Part shown: in pieces, positions 10,455-21,559 of the stretch
How positions within the stretch are numbered: the first letter of the stretch is position 1
How the letters are laid out: each line of letters begins with the position of its first letter
NCBI GenBank assembly: GCA_015059685.1
Contig: SUZW01000011.1
Coordinates: forward strand, 1-64,000
Length of the DNA: 64,000 nt
Direction of reading: 5' to 3'
DNA from: Rikenellaceae bacterium
GTDB taxonomy: Bacteria > Bacteroidota > Bacteroidia > Bacteroidales > Rikenellaceae
Program-made: the position numbers and the translations under genes
The notes under the pieces: generated by a model
Database searches by the model: none
Told to the model about the DNA's origin: nothing
The model's input: only the letters and a program-made list of their open reading frames with translations

Positions 10455-12089
10455 CTATTTATATAAGAAACGCTTAATTGAATGTTTTGGAGTATGTGCA
10501 AAACCCTCACGCACAACTTCAATCTTTGTAATCTGACTATACGACGGCAAGAGCAGGTTTGCCTCGATGCGTGACTGCTCAAGTGCTTCGGTGATAGTCG
10601 CCTCGTCGAGAGCCAAATCGTCGGCCGTGAGTGCCACGAGCGCCACGAGGTGCTTGTTGCGCTCCACGATAAGCGACTCGGCAACATGCGGCATCGTATT
10701 CAGCACAGCCTCGACCTCCTCGGGGTAGATATTCTGACCATTGGCGGTCAAAATCATACACTTGCTACGCCCCTTGATAAAGATGTTGTTGTGCTTATCC
10801 ATAATGCCGAGGTCGCCCGTGCGCAGGAAGCCATCTTCGGTAAATGCCGCCTTCGTGGCCTCCTCGTTTTTGTAGTAGCCGACCATAACATTCGGGCCCT
10901 TGGCCTGAATTTCGCCAACCTTCTTGTGTGGGTCCTCGGAGTCGATGCGGATAGCCAAGCCATCGACAGGGCGACCGCACGAGCCCGCCTTGAAGCTCTG
11001 CCAAGGCGAGTACGACAACAATGGAGCACACTCGGTCATACCGTAGCCCACCGTATATGGCAGTTTAACCTTGCGCATAACCTTCTCGATGGTCGGGTTG
11101 AGAGCCGCACCACCGAGGACAATCGAGCGAAGGTTGCCGCCAAAGGTTGTGAGCAGCTGCTTGCGCACCTTGCCGTATATCAACTTATCTACACCCGGCA
11201 GCGTCGTAAGCACACGCATTGCAGGCTTGCCGAGGATAGGCATAATCTTGCCACGGAAAATCTTTTCGATAACCAGAGGTACCGTAATTAACAGGTATGG
11301 TTTCACATCCGCCAACGCCTGCATCAGCAGCGTAGGCGTAGGGGTCTTGCCGAGGAAATAGACATGACCACCACCGCAGATTGGGTAGATAAATTCAAAC
11401 GCCATACCGTACATGTGGGCCAGCGGCAACATCGAGATAATCTTATCGCCATCCTCCACAGCGATATTATCGAGTGCAAAGTCGATATTTGCCGAGATAT
11501 TACCCGATGTGAGCATCACACCCTTTGGTTGCGAGGTTGTACCCGAGGTGTAGTTGATGATTGCAAGGTCGTCGAGTGAGCCACAACCATAATTTACCAC
11601 ATCGTGCTTCACCTCCTCGGGATAGACAGCGGGGATGGTGGCAAGCTGCGCCTCAATCTCGCTGCGATGTGTCGTATCACGAAGATAGAGTATCGAGTAG
11701 TCCTCCAAGTTTATTGCAACACGCAGGTTTGGCAGCTTCTCGACCTCCATCTCATCCCAGATGCGTGGCTCGGTAAAGAGGACAACGCTATCGGAGTGGG
11801 CCGTAAGGTTTGTTATGGCCTCGGGCGTAAAGTCGCAGAGGATAGGCACTGCAACGGCACGATATGTAGTCGTCGCAAGGAACGCCATTGCCCAACGGGA
11901 GCTATTCTTTGCAGCGAGGGCAACTTTGTCGCCGTGAGCGACCTCCTCGATGCGGAAGATAGTGTGCAAACGAGCTATCTCGGTTGCGAAATTTGCGAAT
12001 GTAAAGGTCTCGCCTTTGTAGTCCGACAATGCTGCTGTGTTCCACTTGGCGACCATCGACTCTTGGAGTCGATCGAGATAATGTCTCAT
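10455..12089 (-). CDS. AMP-dependent synthetase / long-chain acyl-CoA ligase
   Basis: AIINYTSGTTSQPKGVMLTSGNI AMP-binding motif; TVGYGMTECAPLLSY; GWLRTGDLG-like. Start chosen at MRHYLDRL. Confidence 0.92.
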   Translation of the reverse strand: MRHYLDRLQESMVAKWNTAALSDYKGETFTFANFATEIARLHTIFRIEEVAHGDKVALAAKNSSRWAMAFLATTTYRAVAVPILCDFTPEAITNLTAHSDSVVLFTEPRIWDEMEVEKLPNLRVAINLEDYSILYLRDTTHRSEIEAQLATIPAVYPEEVKHDVVNYGCGSLDDLAIINYTSGTTSQPKGVMLTSGNISANIDFALDNIAVEDGDKIISMLPLAHMYGMAFEFIYPICGGGHVYFLGKTPTPTLLMQALADVKPYLLITVPLVIEKIFRGKIMPILGKPAMRVLTTLPGVDKLIYGKVRKQLLTTFGGNLRSIVLGGAALNPTIEKVMRKVKLPYTVGYGMTECAPLLSYSPWQSFKAGSCGRPVDGLAIRIDSEDPHKKVGEIQAKGPNVMVGYYKNEEATKAAFTEDGFLRTGDLGIMDKHNNIFIKGRSKCMILTANGQNIYPEEVEAVLNTMPHVAESLIVERNKHLVALVALTADDLALDEATITEALEQSRIEANLLLPSYSQITKIEVVREGFAHTPKHSIKRFLYK

Positions 12090-12247
12090 AAAAAAATACA
12101 GATATTTGTTTTGACTGGCGCAAATATCGTGTAGTTTTTTCGAAATAAATAATTTTTGGTATAATAGAGGTGATTTAGGGGCGAAATTACTATAGGGGAT
12201 AAAATAGCCTAAAATAGGGGCAAAATCTAAAAATAGGAATTTCGCCA

Positions 12248-13114
12248 CTAACCGTAATTCTCCATCCAACCAAAGACTTTCTCGCTATAAGTGCGGGAAA
12301 TAGGCACATCGGGAACGCCCTCGATACCGAGTTCGATAAAGATACCCTCCTTCTCGCGACGCATCACCGTAGCCAATGCCAAATTGACCATATAGGAGCG
12401 ATGACAACGCACCACATTCGTTCCTTCCAGCTGTTCAGCAACACGACGCAGAGTGTTGCGCACCATACTCTTTTTGATTTTACCGTTGTTGAGGTAGTAG
12501 ATGCAGACATAGTTGTCGGCCGACTCTATAATGGCGAGGTGCTCGTGACGAACCGAGAGGCGCACCTCGTCTTTCTCGTCAACGATATGGATATAGGCCT
12601 TTTGCAGTCGGGTTTCATCCTCGGCAATCTGTCGTCGCAGAGTACGGAGCTGCATCGAGTTTTCGTGCCAGATAAAGTAGATGTAGCACATCACATAGGG
12701 GATGATGACTATCAGTGCCGTCTTAACAAAGGAGTTGCGGAAGAGCTCCGCAAGCGACTTATTCGTCTCGGTAAAGAGTGCAGCGATGGTGAAGGCGCTC
12801 GCCATGGCGGCAATCTCGCCCAATATCCACACGATATAGTCGAGGTACGAGAGTTTGTGCTTCTTGGTGTACCAGCTCATTATCAAGCGGCTTGCGGCTG
12901 CGATAATCATACCGCCAACCACCATCGAAATGGTGATAAGCTGTACGGCAAGGTCGTGCGAGATGTTCAGCCACGAGAGGAAGCTATCGTCCAAGCGGTC
13001 GAAGTCGAGCGGGCGGTAGATGTTGATAAATATAAGGGCGAAGAATGGCACGAAAAGCACCATTGCAATCTGGTTTGCCTTGCTATATATGAAGGATGGT
13101 ATAGGCTTTAACAT
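12248..13114 (-). CDS. Membrane-anchored LytTR-type DNA-binding regulator
   Basis: N-terminal transmembrane segments; C-terminal LAIIESADNYVCIYYLNNGKIKKSMVRNTLRRVAEQLEGTNVVRCHRSYMVNL, typical LytTR. Confidence 0.85.
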   Translation of the reverse strand: MLKPIPSFIYSKANQIAMVLFVPFFALIFINIYRPLDFDRLDDSFLSWLNISHDLAVQLITISMVVGGMIIAAASRLIMSWYTKKHKLSYLDYIVWILGEIAAMASAFTIAALFTETNKSLAELFRNSFVKTALIVIIPYVMCYIYFIWHENSMQLRTLRRQIAEDETRLQKAYIHIVDEKDEVRLSVRHEHLAIIESADNYVCIYYLNNGKIKKSMVRNTLRRVAEQLEGTNVVRCHRSYMVNLALATVMRREKEGIFIELGIEGVPDVPISRTYSEKVFGWMENYG

Positions 13115-13149
13115 AACACAAGCGCCTTATATCGACCCGAGTGGGCTAC

Positions 13150-13755
13150 CTATTTGAAAAACTTGTACTGAAAGAGCAACATATAGACCACCGCCACCGA
13201 AATATAGGCATCGGCAAGGTTGAATACAGGCCCAAAGAAGTAGCCCCGTGCATCGAACAAGAAGCTGAGCCACGCAGGGTGCGCCTCCCATTGGAAGAGT
13301 GGGAAGTAGAACATATCCACCACCTTGCCCATCATAAATGGGGCGTAGCTGCCACCAAATTCAGCCACCTGCATCGGTGTTGAGGCCGAGAAAATCAGGC
13401 CGTAGAATGCGCTATCGAGGATGTTGCCCAAGGCTCCCGCTATTATAAGCACCATGCCGACAAGAACTCCCGCAGGGGCCTTCTGTCGTGCAAGGCGGTA
13501 GGTGTAGTAGATAAGTCCTCCGACAAGAACTATACGGAAGAGGCTCAAGAGGAGTTTACCCCAATCGAATGCACCCGCAGACTCGATCTGCATGCCGAAG
13601 GCTGCGCCATTATTCTCGATAAAGAGTAACTGAAACCAATCGGGGATAACGACCAACGCCTCACCGAGGTGGAACGATGTCTTAACCCAAATCTTAAGTG
13701 CTTGGTCTGCTACGAGCAACACCACAGCCAATATCGAAAGGTATTTTATCTTCAT
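13150..13755 (-). CDS. lspA: Lipoprotein signal peptidase (signal peptidase II)
   Basis: MKIKYLSILAVVLLVADQALKIWVK; ENNGAAFGM; GALGNILDSAFYG; FNLADAYI catalytic regions. Confidence 0.92.
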   Translation of the reverse strand: MKIKYLSILAVVLLVADQALKIWVKTSFHLGEALVVIPDWFQLLFIENNGAAFGMQIESAGAFDWGKLLLSLFRIVLVGGLIYYTYRLARQKAPAGVLVGMVLIIAGALGNILDSAFYGLIFSASTPMQVAEFGGSYAPFMMGKVVDMFYFPLFQWEAHPAWLSFLFDARGYFFGPVFNLADAYISVAVVYMLLFQYKFFK

Positions 13756-13873
13756 AGTTCTTGCTCTCTTTGAGGGCAAAGATACGAAAAAGTTGTAGAT
13801 TTTTTAGAAAGTGTCTAAAATTTATTTGTATCTTTGCGCCGGTATAATTGAAAATTATAAAAATCAACGATAT

Positions 13874-15604
13874 ATGATTGAACATTTAAGTGAACAAGAA
13901 CAGTTGCGTCGTAACTCGCTGCAGGCGTTGCGTGACCTCGGTATCAACCCATATCCGGCAGAGAAGTTTGATGTGTCGGCTACAGCTGCCCGTATTGCCG
14001 CAGAGTTCGATGCCGAGCCTGCAAAGTTCGAGGATATAACCATTGCCGGCCGTATTATGAGCCGCCGTATTATGGGTAGCGCCTCGTTCTTCGAGTTGCA
14101 GGACCACACAGGTCGTATTCAGGTATATATTCGTCGTGACGATATCTGCCCCGAGGGCGACCCAACACTCTACAACACCGTATTCAAGAAGTTGCTCGAT
14201 ATTGGAGACTTCGTCGGTATCGAGGGTTTTGCATTCCGCACCAACACAGGCGAGTTGTCGGTACACTGCCGTAAGTTCACCGTCTTGTCGAAGTCTATTC
14301 GCCCACTCCCAATCGTGAAGGAGAAGGATGGTCAGCAGTTCGATGCCTTGACAGACCCAGAGGTGCGCTATCGTCAGCGTTATGTCGATTTGGTGGTTAA
14401 TCCGAAGGTGCGTGATGTATTTGCAAAGCGTGCAAAGATTATCGCAACTATGCGTGAGTACTTCAACGAGCACGGCTGCTTGGAGGTTGAGACTCCAATC
14501 TTGCAGCCAATTCCTGGAGGTGCTTCGGCTCGTCCATTCATCACCCACCACAATGCGCTCGATATCGACTTCTATATGCGAATAGCTACGGAGCTATACT
14601 TGAAGCGTCTTATCGTGGGTGGCTTCGATGGCGTATATGAGTTTGGCAAGAACTTCCGTAACGAGGGTATGGATAGAACTCACAATCCGGAGTTTACATG
14701 TATGGAGATCTACATCGCCTACAAGGACTACCGCTGGATGATGGAGTTTACGGAGAATATGTTGGAGCGTATCGCTTTGGCTGTTAATGGCACCACCGAG
14801 GTGGAGATTGATGGCAAGCAGATTTCGTTCAAGGCACCGTTCCGCCGTTTGACTATGACCGATGCTATCCGCGAGAAGACGGGCTACGACATTACAGGTC
14901 AGAGCGAGGCCGATTTGCGTGAGGCTTGCAAGCGTTTGAATGTCGAGATTGACGACACGATGGGTAAGGGCAAGTTGATTGATGCCATCTTCGGACAGTA
15001 CTGCGAGGAGGATTTGGTGCAGCCAACATTTATCTGCGACTACCCTATCGAGATGTCACCACTCTGCAAGCGTCACCGTGATAATCAAGACTTGACCGAG
15101 CGTTTCGAGCTGTTCGTTGCGGGCAAGGAGTTGTGTAACGCCTACTCGGAGTTGAACGACCCAATCGACCAGTTGGAGCGTTTCCAGGAGCAGATGCGAT
15201 TGTCGGAGCGTGGCGACGACGAGGCGATGTTTATAGATATGGACTTTGTGCGTGCGTTGGAGTACGGTATGCCAAACTGCTCGGGTATGGGTATGGGTAT
15301 CGACCGCTTGACAATGTTTATGACGGGTCAGACCTCAATTCAGGATGTATTGTTCTTCCCTACAATGCGCCCCGAGAAGAAGGTTGTTGCCGATGGCGAG
15401 GAGGTATATACCGAGGCGGGCGTACCTGCCGAGTGGGTTGAGGCTATTCAGAAGATGGGCTACATCACCCTCGAAGCCTTCGCCAACACTGCAAAGAGTG
15501 GCGGTATGAAGCTCTTTAACGACCTCTGCGGCTTCAACAAGAAGAATAAGTTGGGCTTGGCAACTGCCGAGATTAAGGCGTGGATTGAGTCGCAGAAGGA
15601 GTAG
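13874..15604 (+). CDS. lysS: Lysine--tRNA ligase
   Basis: [62 protein letters not shown]. Start at [10 protein letters not shown]. Confidence 0.95.
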   Translation: MIEHLSEQEQLRRNSLQALRDLGINPYPAEKFDVSATAARIAAEFDAEPAKFEDITIAGRIMSRRIMGSASFFELQDHTGRIQVYIRRDDICPEGDPTLYNTVFKKLLDIGDFVGIEGFAFRTNTGELSVHCRKFTVLSKSIRPLPIVKEKDGQQFDALTDPEVRYRQRYVDLVVNPKVRDVFAKRAKIIATMREYFNEHGCLEVETPILQPIPGGASARPFITHHNALDIDFYMRIATELYLKRLIVGGFDGVYEFGKNFRNEGMDRTHNPEFTCMEIYIAYKDYRWMMEFTENMLERIALAVNGTTEVEIDGKQISFKAPFRRLTMTDAIREKTGYDITGQSEADLREACKRLNVEIDDTMGKGKLIDAIFGQYCEEDLVQPTFICDYPIEMSPLCKRHRDNQDLTERFELFVAGKELCNAYSELNDPIDQLERFQEQMRLSERGDDEAMFIDMDFVRALEYGMPNCSGMGMGIDRLTMFMTGQTSIQDVLFFPTMRPEKKVVADGEEVYTEAGVPAEWVEAIQKMGYITLEAFANTAKSGGMKLFNDLCGFNKKNKLGLATAEIKAWIESQKE

Positions 15605-15675
15605 AACATGTGTAAATTTTGCACAAGTTGAGTAATTTGAAAGCATTATTAAACTTAAATTAAATACAGAAAATT

Positions 15676-16431
15676 ATGGCAAGAAAGAAGATTGTTGCTG
15701 GTAACTGGAAGATGAACACATTGCCAGCAGAAGGTGTTGAGTTGGCAAAGAGTGTCGTTGCAGGTCGTGGCGAGGTTTGCGAGTGTGTAAACTTTATCGT
15801 TTGCCCTCCATTCACCCACCTCTCGCAGGTTGTGGAGGCTGTTAAGGGCTCGGATATCGCTGTTGGTGCGCAGGATTGCGCTACCGAGGCAAAGGGTGCT
15901 TACACAGGCGAGATTGCAGCGCAGATGATTGCAGCTCTCGGTTGCAAGTATGTTATTCTCGGCCACTCGGAGCGTCGTCAGTACTACGGTGAGACTTCGG
16001 AGACCTTGAACAAGAAGATGGCTCAGGCTTATGCTAACGGTTTGACTCCAATCTACTGCGTAGGCGAGAACTTGGAGGAGCGTGAGGCAGGCAACCACTT
16101 TGCAGTTTGCAAGGCACAGATCGAGGAGGTAGTATTCAACCTCACCGAGGAGCAGTTCGCTAACCTCGTTATCGCATACGAGCCGGTTTGGGCTATCGGT
16201 ACAGGTAAGACCGCTACCGCAGAGCAGGCACAGGAGATCCACGCATATATCCGTGAGGTGTTGCGCTCGAAGTTTGGTGCTGCTGCCGAGGAGTGCCCAA
16301 TTCTCTACGGTGGTTCGTGCAAGCCATCGAACGCTGCCGAGATCTTCGCAAAGGAGGATGTTGATGGTGGTTTGATTGGAGGTGCAGCTCTCGTAGCCGG
16401 TGACTTCCTCGCTATCGGTAAGGGTTTTTAA
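15676..16431 (+). CDS. tpiA: Triose-phosphate isomerase
   Basis: KIVAGNWKMN; VILGHSERRQYYGE; AYEPVWAIGTGKTAT; ILYGGSCKPSNA. Confidence 0.97.
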   Translation: MARKKIVAGNWKMNTLPAEGVELAKSVVAGRGEVCECVNFIVCPPFTHLSQVVEAVKGSDIAVGAQDCATEAKGAYTGEIAAQMIAALGCKYVILGHSERRQYYGETSETLNKKMAQAYANGLTPIYCVGENLEEREAGNHFAVCKAQIEEVVFNLTEEQFANLVIAYEPVWAIGTGKTATAEQAQEIHAYIREVLRSKFGAAAEECPILYGGSCKPSNAAEIFAKEDVDGGLIGGAALVAGDFLAIGKGF

Positions 16432-16447
16432 TTATTGACTCCTATAT

Positions 16448-16488
16448 ATAGATATAGCCCGCCATTGAAGCGGGCTATATCTATTTTA
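16448..16488 (+). terminator. Intrinsic terminator downstream of tpiA
   Basis: ATAGATATAGCCCGC-cattgaa-GCGGGCTATATCTAT TTT, 15-bp stem. Confidence 0.85.
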
Positions 16489-16493
16489 CACTT

Positions 16494-17093
16494 TTAACAT
16501 CTGCTATGGTCGGCAATCAAGGTATCGAGCTTGCGCCATAGGTAGTACATCCCTACGCCCGTAATCGTGCCGACAATCGAGCCGAGGAGAATATCCATCG
16601 GGAAGTGGCAAGCCAGATATATGCGAGAGTAGCATATCAGCAACACCACCACAGCAATAAACCAATCATACCACTTGTGGCGTATCATAAGCCCCGAGAC
16701 CCAGGCCAACGCCACCACCGTAGCAGCGTGTGCCGAGACCGTACCATAAGGACCATGAGCATAGGATGGCACATGCGCCAAATCTCGCACTGCCGAGTCG
16801 AACATCGGGCGATGTCGCACCGGAAACGACTCCCACACATCTTTGAGCAACCCCGTGTGTTTGAAGATACCGCACAACATATCCGCCAACCCTATCGCCA
16901 ACACCAAGCATACCAGATATGCCAAGGCACTGCGCCAGCCATACTTGCGGAGGGCCCAAAGGAGGATAAATATATATAGAGGTATCCACATCAAGGTACC
17001 CGACACGATCTCCATCATCGTGTCCATAACCTTGCCTCCATCGAAATTCAAGGCAAGAAAGAGGTCGTGGTCAAAAGTGTACATAGTTTTCAA
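16494..17093 (-). CDS. PAP2-family phosphatase (membrane)
   Basis: SYAHGPYGTVSAHAATVVALA and YLACHFPMDILLGSIVG, PAP2 motifs. Confidence 0.85.
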   Translation of the reverse strand: MKTMYTFDHDLFLALNFDGGKVMDTMMEIVSGTLMWIPLYIFILLWALRKYGWRSALAYLVCLVLAIGLADMLCGIFKHTGLLKDVWESFPVRHRPMFDSAVRDLAHVPSYAHGPYGTVSAHAATVVALAWVSGLMIRHKWYDWFIAVVVLLICYSRIYLACHFPMDILLGSIVGTITGVGMYYLWRKLDTLIADHSRC

Positions 17094-17122
17094 TATTTAG
17101 TTATTAGTCATTTTTATTCTTT

Positions 17123-17312
17123 TATGGCAACGAATGACATTCGTTCGCTTATCGCTCACTGAATGGCAGTCGCTCACTCTGTTCGCTGAATGGCATTTAA
17201 TGGCAAAAAACTTTTGCGAAAAAACTTCTCGCGCCTGCCATTCAGCACTCTTGGAAGAGTGCGAATGCCATTGAGGGCCTAGCCCGATGCCATTCTATGC
17301 CATTATTGTTTG
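17123..17312. repeat. Intergenic AATGGCA/TGCCATT hairpin array (copy 1)
   Basis: Many copies of AATG(G/A)CA / TG(C/T)CATT separated by short hairpins such as CACTCTTGGAAGAGTG and GGGCCTAGCCC; related arrays at 31.14-31.30 and 61.02-61.18 kb. Confidence 0.7.
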
Positions 17313-17360
17313 CGCCATTACAGCTCGTGCAAAAAGAACTCATCAGAACCATTCCTGCCC

Positions 17361-17489
17361 AAAAAAAATCGTAAATGGTGGTGGAAATTTTGTGCGATGC
17401 TAGGCGACGAAAGCGCAGTTTACTATGCGTAAATGAGCATTTCGGCGACCGACGCACTCGTGCAAAATTTACCCGCCAGAACGATTTTT
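17361..17489. repeat. Inverted-repeat hairpin element (copy 1), abutting alkaline phosphatase stop codon
   Basis: Arms AAAAATCGTaaaTGGTGGTGGAAATTTTGTGCGA / TCGTGCAAAATTTACCCGCCAgaACGATTTTT; core GAAAGCGCAGTTTACTATGCGTAAATGAGCATTT. Confidence 0.65.
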
Positions 17490-18927
17490 ACAATTGACAC
17501 CCTATCAATGTTGCTATCGTCTTCGGGATATCGGTATTATCACGACACTCGAAGAACCTCTCGGCACCAACACCCGAAACATAGAGTGGTGTGTGGGCAC
17601 TCGTATGGAGCATACTTGTCCACTCTAACGAGGCGTGACGGCTCAATATACGAATGGCAAGATAGACCAAGTGCTCGTTCTTGTTGTACAAGCCATCGAC
17701 CATAGGGCCTCGCTTCATAAATATATTGTCGAAGGAGTTGCGCAACTCTCGCTCCTCCTCTTTGGTCACCTCGACCTGACTCCACAGACCGAGTCGCTCG
17801 CTTATCACACGCTTGTACTCGGCCCAATCACGCTTACCCTCGTCACGCATCTTCTGTATCTCGGCCGTCAAAGCCAATGCCGAGCACTTCTGCCCCAAGA
17901 ACTTCTTCATACGCACCTCGTAGTTATCCCAACCGAGCGACATACCGCCCGTTTCGTGGTCGGCCGTAACAACGATAAGTGTCTCCTTCGGATGACGACG
18001 GGCAAACTCCACCGCCACAGCGACACACTCGGCAAACTCATTAACCTCGTGGAATGTTGCTACTGCATCGTGTTCGTGAGCTGCATAGTCGAGCTTTCCG
18101 CCCTCAACCATAAGGAAAAATCCCCTCTTTGACCCCCTCTTTTCGAGGTTAGCTATAGCCGCCTTGGTGAACGACACCAACGAATGTGTGTCGAACTTGC
18201 GGTCTATGGCGTATGGGATGTGTTGGTCCTTGGTGTCGCTTGCAAGCAACATCACACGACCCGTAGCCTCGGCAGCCTCGGCAGGGTTGGTCGTAACGGT
18301 GATGCCCGCCTCACGGACCTTCGCTGCCAACGATGCCGTGGTCACGCTTGCATTGGCAGTAACAGAACCATCGCTATTATTCTTGCCACGCATAATTGTC
18401 GAGCCGGCAATAAAGGCTATATCGGTAGCGATGTAGCTATCGACAAGCTTGGCAAAGCCAAAACGGTCGTTCAGATGTCCATAGAAGGCACTCGGTGTGG
18501 CGTGGTTGATGCCTACATTCGAGACCAAACCTACGGCATAGCCCTCCTCTATTGCAGCTTCGGCAATCGAGCGATGCGGAACGCCCTCGGCATCGACACC
18601 TATATATGTATTGGCGGTCTTGACACCCGTAGCGAGTGCCGTACCTGCAGCAGCCGAGTCGGTCACGAGGTTTGTTGCCGAGTAGCTCGTCACAAAGGTG
18701 TGCACCGGAAACTCCGAGAAGCACAACGGCACAATCTCCTTGCTACCCGCAACGGCAGCATTATACTGCTCGGTGGCGATAACATGGTTCTGCCCCATTC
18801 CGTCACCAATAAAGTAAAATAGATACTTTGGCTTTGCATCATTCGACACATAGGTCAATACACAAGCTACTGCCGACAGTAGTAGTAATACAACGGCAAG
18901 GCCGATATTAAGGACTCTTTTATTCAT
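17488..18927 (-). CDS. Alkaline phosphatase
   Basis: FYFIGDGMGQNHV; VTDSAAAGTALATGVKT; VVTADHETGGMSLG. Confidence 0.93.
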   Translation of the reverse strand: MNKRVLNIGLAVVLLLLSAVACVLTYVSNDAKPKYLFYFIGDGMGQNHVIATEQYNAAVAGSKEIVPLCFSEFPVHTFVTSYSATNLVTDSAAAGTALATGVKTANTYIGVDAEGVPHRSIAEAAIEEGYAVGLVSNVGINHATPSAFYGHLNDRFGFAKLVDSYIATDIAFIAGSTIMRGKNNSDGSVTANASVTTASLAAKVREAGITVTTNPAEAAEATGRVMLLASDTKDQHIPYAIDRKFDTHSLVSFTKAAIANLEKRGSKRGFFLMVEGGKLDYAAHEHDAVATFHEVNEFAECVAVAVEFARRHPKETLIVVTADHETGGMSLGWDNYEVRMKKFLGQKCSALALTAEIQKMRDEGKRDWAEYKRVISERLGLWSQVEVTKEEERELRNSFDNIFMKRGPMVDGLYNKNEHLVYLAIRILSRHASLEWTSMLHTSAHTPLYVSGVGAERFFECRDNTDIPKTIATLIGCQL

Positions 18928-18951
18928 TTTCTATTTAAGTTTTTTGTCTGT

Positions 18952-19707
18952 TTAATCTCTGCGTCGGCCAAGTATCAAGGCTACATAGTAGAGTATCGAG
19001 GCTATGGCCGAGAGTGCCGCAACAAGGTATGTGCGGGCAGCCCAGCGAAGCGATACTTTTGCTCCATCCAACTCCTCGTACGAGAGCGTACGGCTCGACT
19101 CCAACCACGCCAAAGCTCGCTCCGAGGCGTTGTACTCCACCGGCAGTGTCACAATCGAGAAGAGAGCCGACAGAGACATCAGACCGACACCTATCCAACA
19201 CATCATCTCGCTACCTGTCGAGGCGGTCATGATAAGACCTATGATGACGAGCCACGAAGCAAATTGCGAGGAGATATTGACCAATGGCACGAGTGCCGTG
19301 CGCAACTTCAATGGCGCATAACCTCGGGCGTGCTGCACAGCGTGTCCGCACTCGTGGCAGGCGATGGCAGCAGCGGTTATCGAGCGACCATTATAGACCT
19401 CATCCGAGAGATTTACGGTCATATTCACGGGATTGAAGTGGTCGGTGAGGTATCCGCCCGTATGGGTTATCGTTACATTGTAAATTCCGTGAGCCTCCAA
19501 CATTTGGCGAGCTATTTGCGCACCTGTCAATCCCATAGGGAGTATCTCCTTCGAGTACTTCGACACAACGGAGCGCAGACGCCACTGCACGACAAGTCCC
19601 GCCACACCCACGAGGATGATGATTAGAAAGGCCTCACTTGTAGTGAGGTTATACATTGCAGCTTGGTTTTCGCCTGCATATTCGGCAACCAAAAGTGATA
19701 GTGGCAT
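18952..19707 (-). CDS. Neutral zinc metallopeptidase, YugP-like
   Basis: AAAIACHECGHAVQHARGYAPLKLR; multiple transmembrane segments. Confidence 0.88.
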   Translation of the reverse strand: MPLSLLVAEYAGENQAAMYNLTTSEAFLIIILVGVAGLVVQWRLRSVVSKYSKEILPMGLTGAQIARQMLEAHGIYNVTITHTGGYLTDHFNPVNMTVNLSDEVYNGRSITAAAIACHECGHAVQHARGYAPLKLRTALVPLVNISSQFASWLVIIGLIMTASTGSEMMCWIGVGLMSLSALFSIVTLPVEYNASERALAWLESSRTLSYEELDGAKVSLRWAARTYLVAALSAIASILYYVALILGRRRD

Positions 19708-19799
19708 AGTTTTATATAATTTTAATTCGTTAATCTTTATTATAGACGAACAAAAATAAGAAAAATTGCTTAAATTTGCAAAAAAGAGTGTTTTAGGGT

Positions 19800-20288
19800 A
19801 TGGGGGATTACAAATTCACCTCCGAGGATAGGAGGTTTATGCAGATGGCGATAGATATCTCCGTCGAGAATGTCAAGAGTGGCGGAGGGCCTTTTGGTGC
19901 CGTCATCGTACGCAATGGCGAGGTACTCGCCACGGGCGCAAACCGTGTTACGGCCAACAACGACCCTACAGCGCACGCTGAAGTAAATGCCATACGCACC
20001 GCCTGTGCCAAGGTGGGCGATTTCAAACTGAAGGGCAGCACCTGCTACACCTCGTGCGAGCCGTGTCCGATGTGCCTCAGCGCACTCTATTGGGCGGGCG
20101 TGGAGCGCATCTTCTACGGCAACACCAAAGATGATGCGAAGGCTATCCACTTCGATGACTCGTTTATCTACGACGAGATTGCCAAGCCATACGCCAAGCG
20201 AACCATACCTATCGTAAACCTTATGCGTGAGGAGGCTCTTGCAGCGTTCAAACTCTGGGAGACGACCGAAGATAAAACAGAATATTAG
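19800..20288 (+). CDS. Nucleoside/guanine deaminase (CMP/dCMP deaminase fold)
   Basis: DPTAHAEVNAIRTAC...CYTSCEPCPMCLSALYWAGVERIFYG zinc-binding motifs. Confidence 0.88.
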   Translation: MGDYKFTSEDRRFMQMAIDISVENVKSGGGPFGAVIVRNGEVLATGANRVTANNDPTAHAEVNAIRTACAKVGDFKLKGSTCYTSCEPCPMCLSALYWAGVERIFYGNTKDDAKAIHFDDSFIYDEIAKPYAKRTIPIVNLMREEALAAFKLWETTEDKTEY

Positions 20289-20296
20289 TTACGAAG

Positions 20297-21529
20297 TTGA
20301 GCCTGTCACGCCACATAGCTCGTCGCACGGCATCGGACCGTAGCACATCGCAGGGTGCGATGCAGCACATTGCCGCCTTGGCTGTTGCCGTAAGCATCGC
20401 TGTGGCGTTGATAAGTTCGTCGGTGATGGTCGGCTTCCGCAACGATATAACATCGCTCATATCCAACACCGTATCCGATATTGTCGTCGCTCCGCCACTT
20501 GCGATGCGACAACCCGAGCTACACCCCGTAACCGACAGCGAGGCTCTGCGCTCACTCATATCCTCGACCGACAACATCACCCATATCGAGCCTTATGCTG
20601 TGCGAAGTGGCGTGTTGCGCTCGAGGCACGGAGCTATGGGTATAGTCGTAAAGGGTATAGACCGGAGTGGCGATATATCATACTACGCCTCACGACTTGT
20701 CTCGGGCGATATGGTGCGTATCGAGGAGGCTCGTCGCAAGGAGTTACTGTTATCCGAGAGCGTTGCCACGAAGCTCGATATTGAGAGTGGCGACCGTGTG
20801 GAGCTGCTGCTTATCGAGGGGGAGCAGCCTCGTCGAGAACTCTTCAAGGTGTGCGGTGTATATCGCTCCTCGTTGGGCGATATAGGTGCCGAAATTGCCC
20901 TCACCGATATACGCAATGTGCAGAAGATAAATGGCTGGAACGAAGACCAAATCTCGGGCTACGCCTGCCGTCTTGACGATGCGGACATCGGGCTACGGAG
21001 TGCCGAGATGCTAAATCTTCGCCTGCTCTACGAGTACGAAGGCGAGGATGGTGTCGCAGCAACATCGTCGCAGGAGGCTCATGCCGACATCTTCGGGTGG
21101 CTCGAGACACACGATGTGAATATGGCCGTGATATTGACCATTATGGTTGTGGTGGCTATATTTAATATGGTAACCGCCATCCTCATCCTGGTTCTGGAGC
21201 GCACACGAATGATTGGTACACTCAAGAGTTTGGGTATGCCAAGTCGTGATATACGCAAAATATTCACCTATCGTGCCTCGATTATTGTGGCACGAGGGCT
21301 GCTTATAGGCAATGCTGTGGCACTGCTGCTACTGCTTGCGCAACGCCACCTCCACATCGTCAAACTCGACGAGGCGGGTTACCTCCTCTCCGAGGTGCCC
21401 GTAGCACTCGATGCGTGGTGGATTGTGGGGCTTAACCTGCTCTTTGTGGTGGTTATCACGGGCGTTGTTTACCTCGCCACAGCAATAGTTCAACGCATAG
21501 ATGTTGCCGATGCAATAAAATTTGAATAA
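20297..21529 (+). CDS. ABC transporter permease, FtsX/LolC-E-like (TTG start assumed)
   Basis: SLSRHIARRTA N-terminus, periplasmic domain, C-terminal IFNMVTAILILVLERTRMIGTLKSLGMPSRDIRKIF. Confidence 0.8.
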   Translation: MSLSRHIARRTASDRSTSQGAMQHIAALAVAVSIAVALISSSVMVGFRNDITSLISNTVSDIVVAPPLAMRQPELHPVTDSEALRSLISSTDNITHIEPYAVRSGVLRSRHGAMGIVVKGIDRSGDISYYASRLVSGDMVRIEEARRKELLLSESVATKLDIESGDRVELLLIEGEQPRRELFKVCGVYRSSLGDIGAEIALTDIRNVQKINGWNEDQISGYACRLDDADIGLRSAEMLNLRLLYEYEGEDGVAATSSQEAHADIFGWLETHDVNMAVILTIMVVVAIFNMVTAILILVLERTRMIGTLKSLGMPSRDIRKIFTYRASIIVARGLLIGNAVALLLLLAQRHLHIVKLDEAGYLLSEVPVALDAWWIVGLNLLFVVVITGVVYLATAIVQRIDVADAIKFE

Positions 21530-21559
21530 CTTTGTCGGCAGATTTTTAACTCATTAAAG

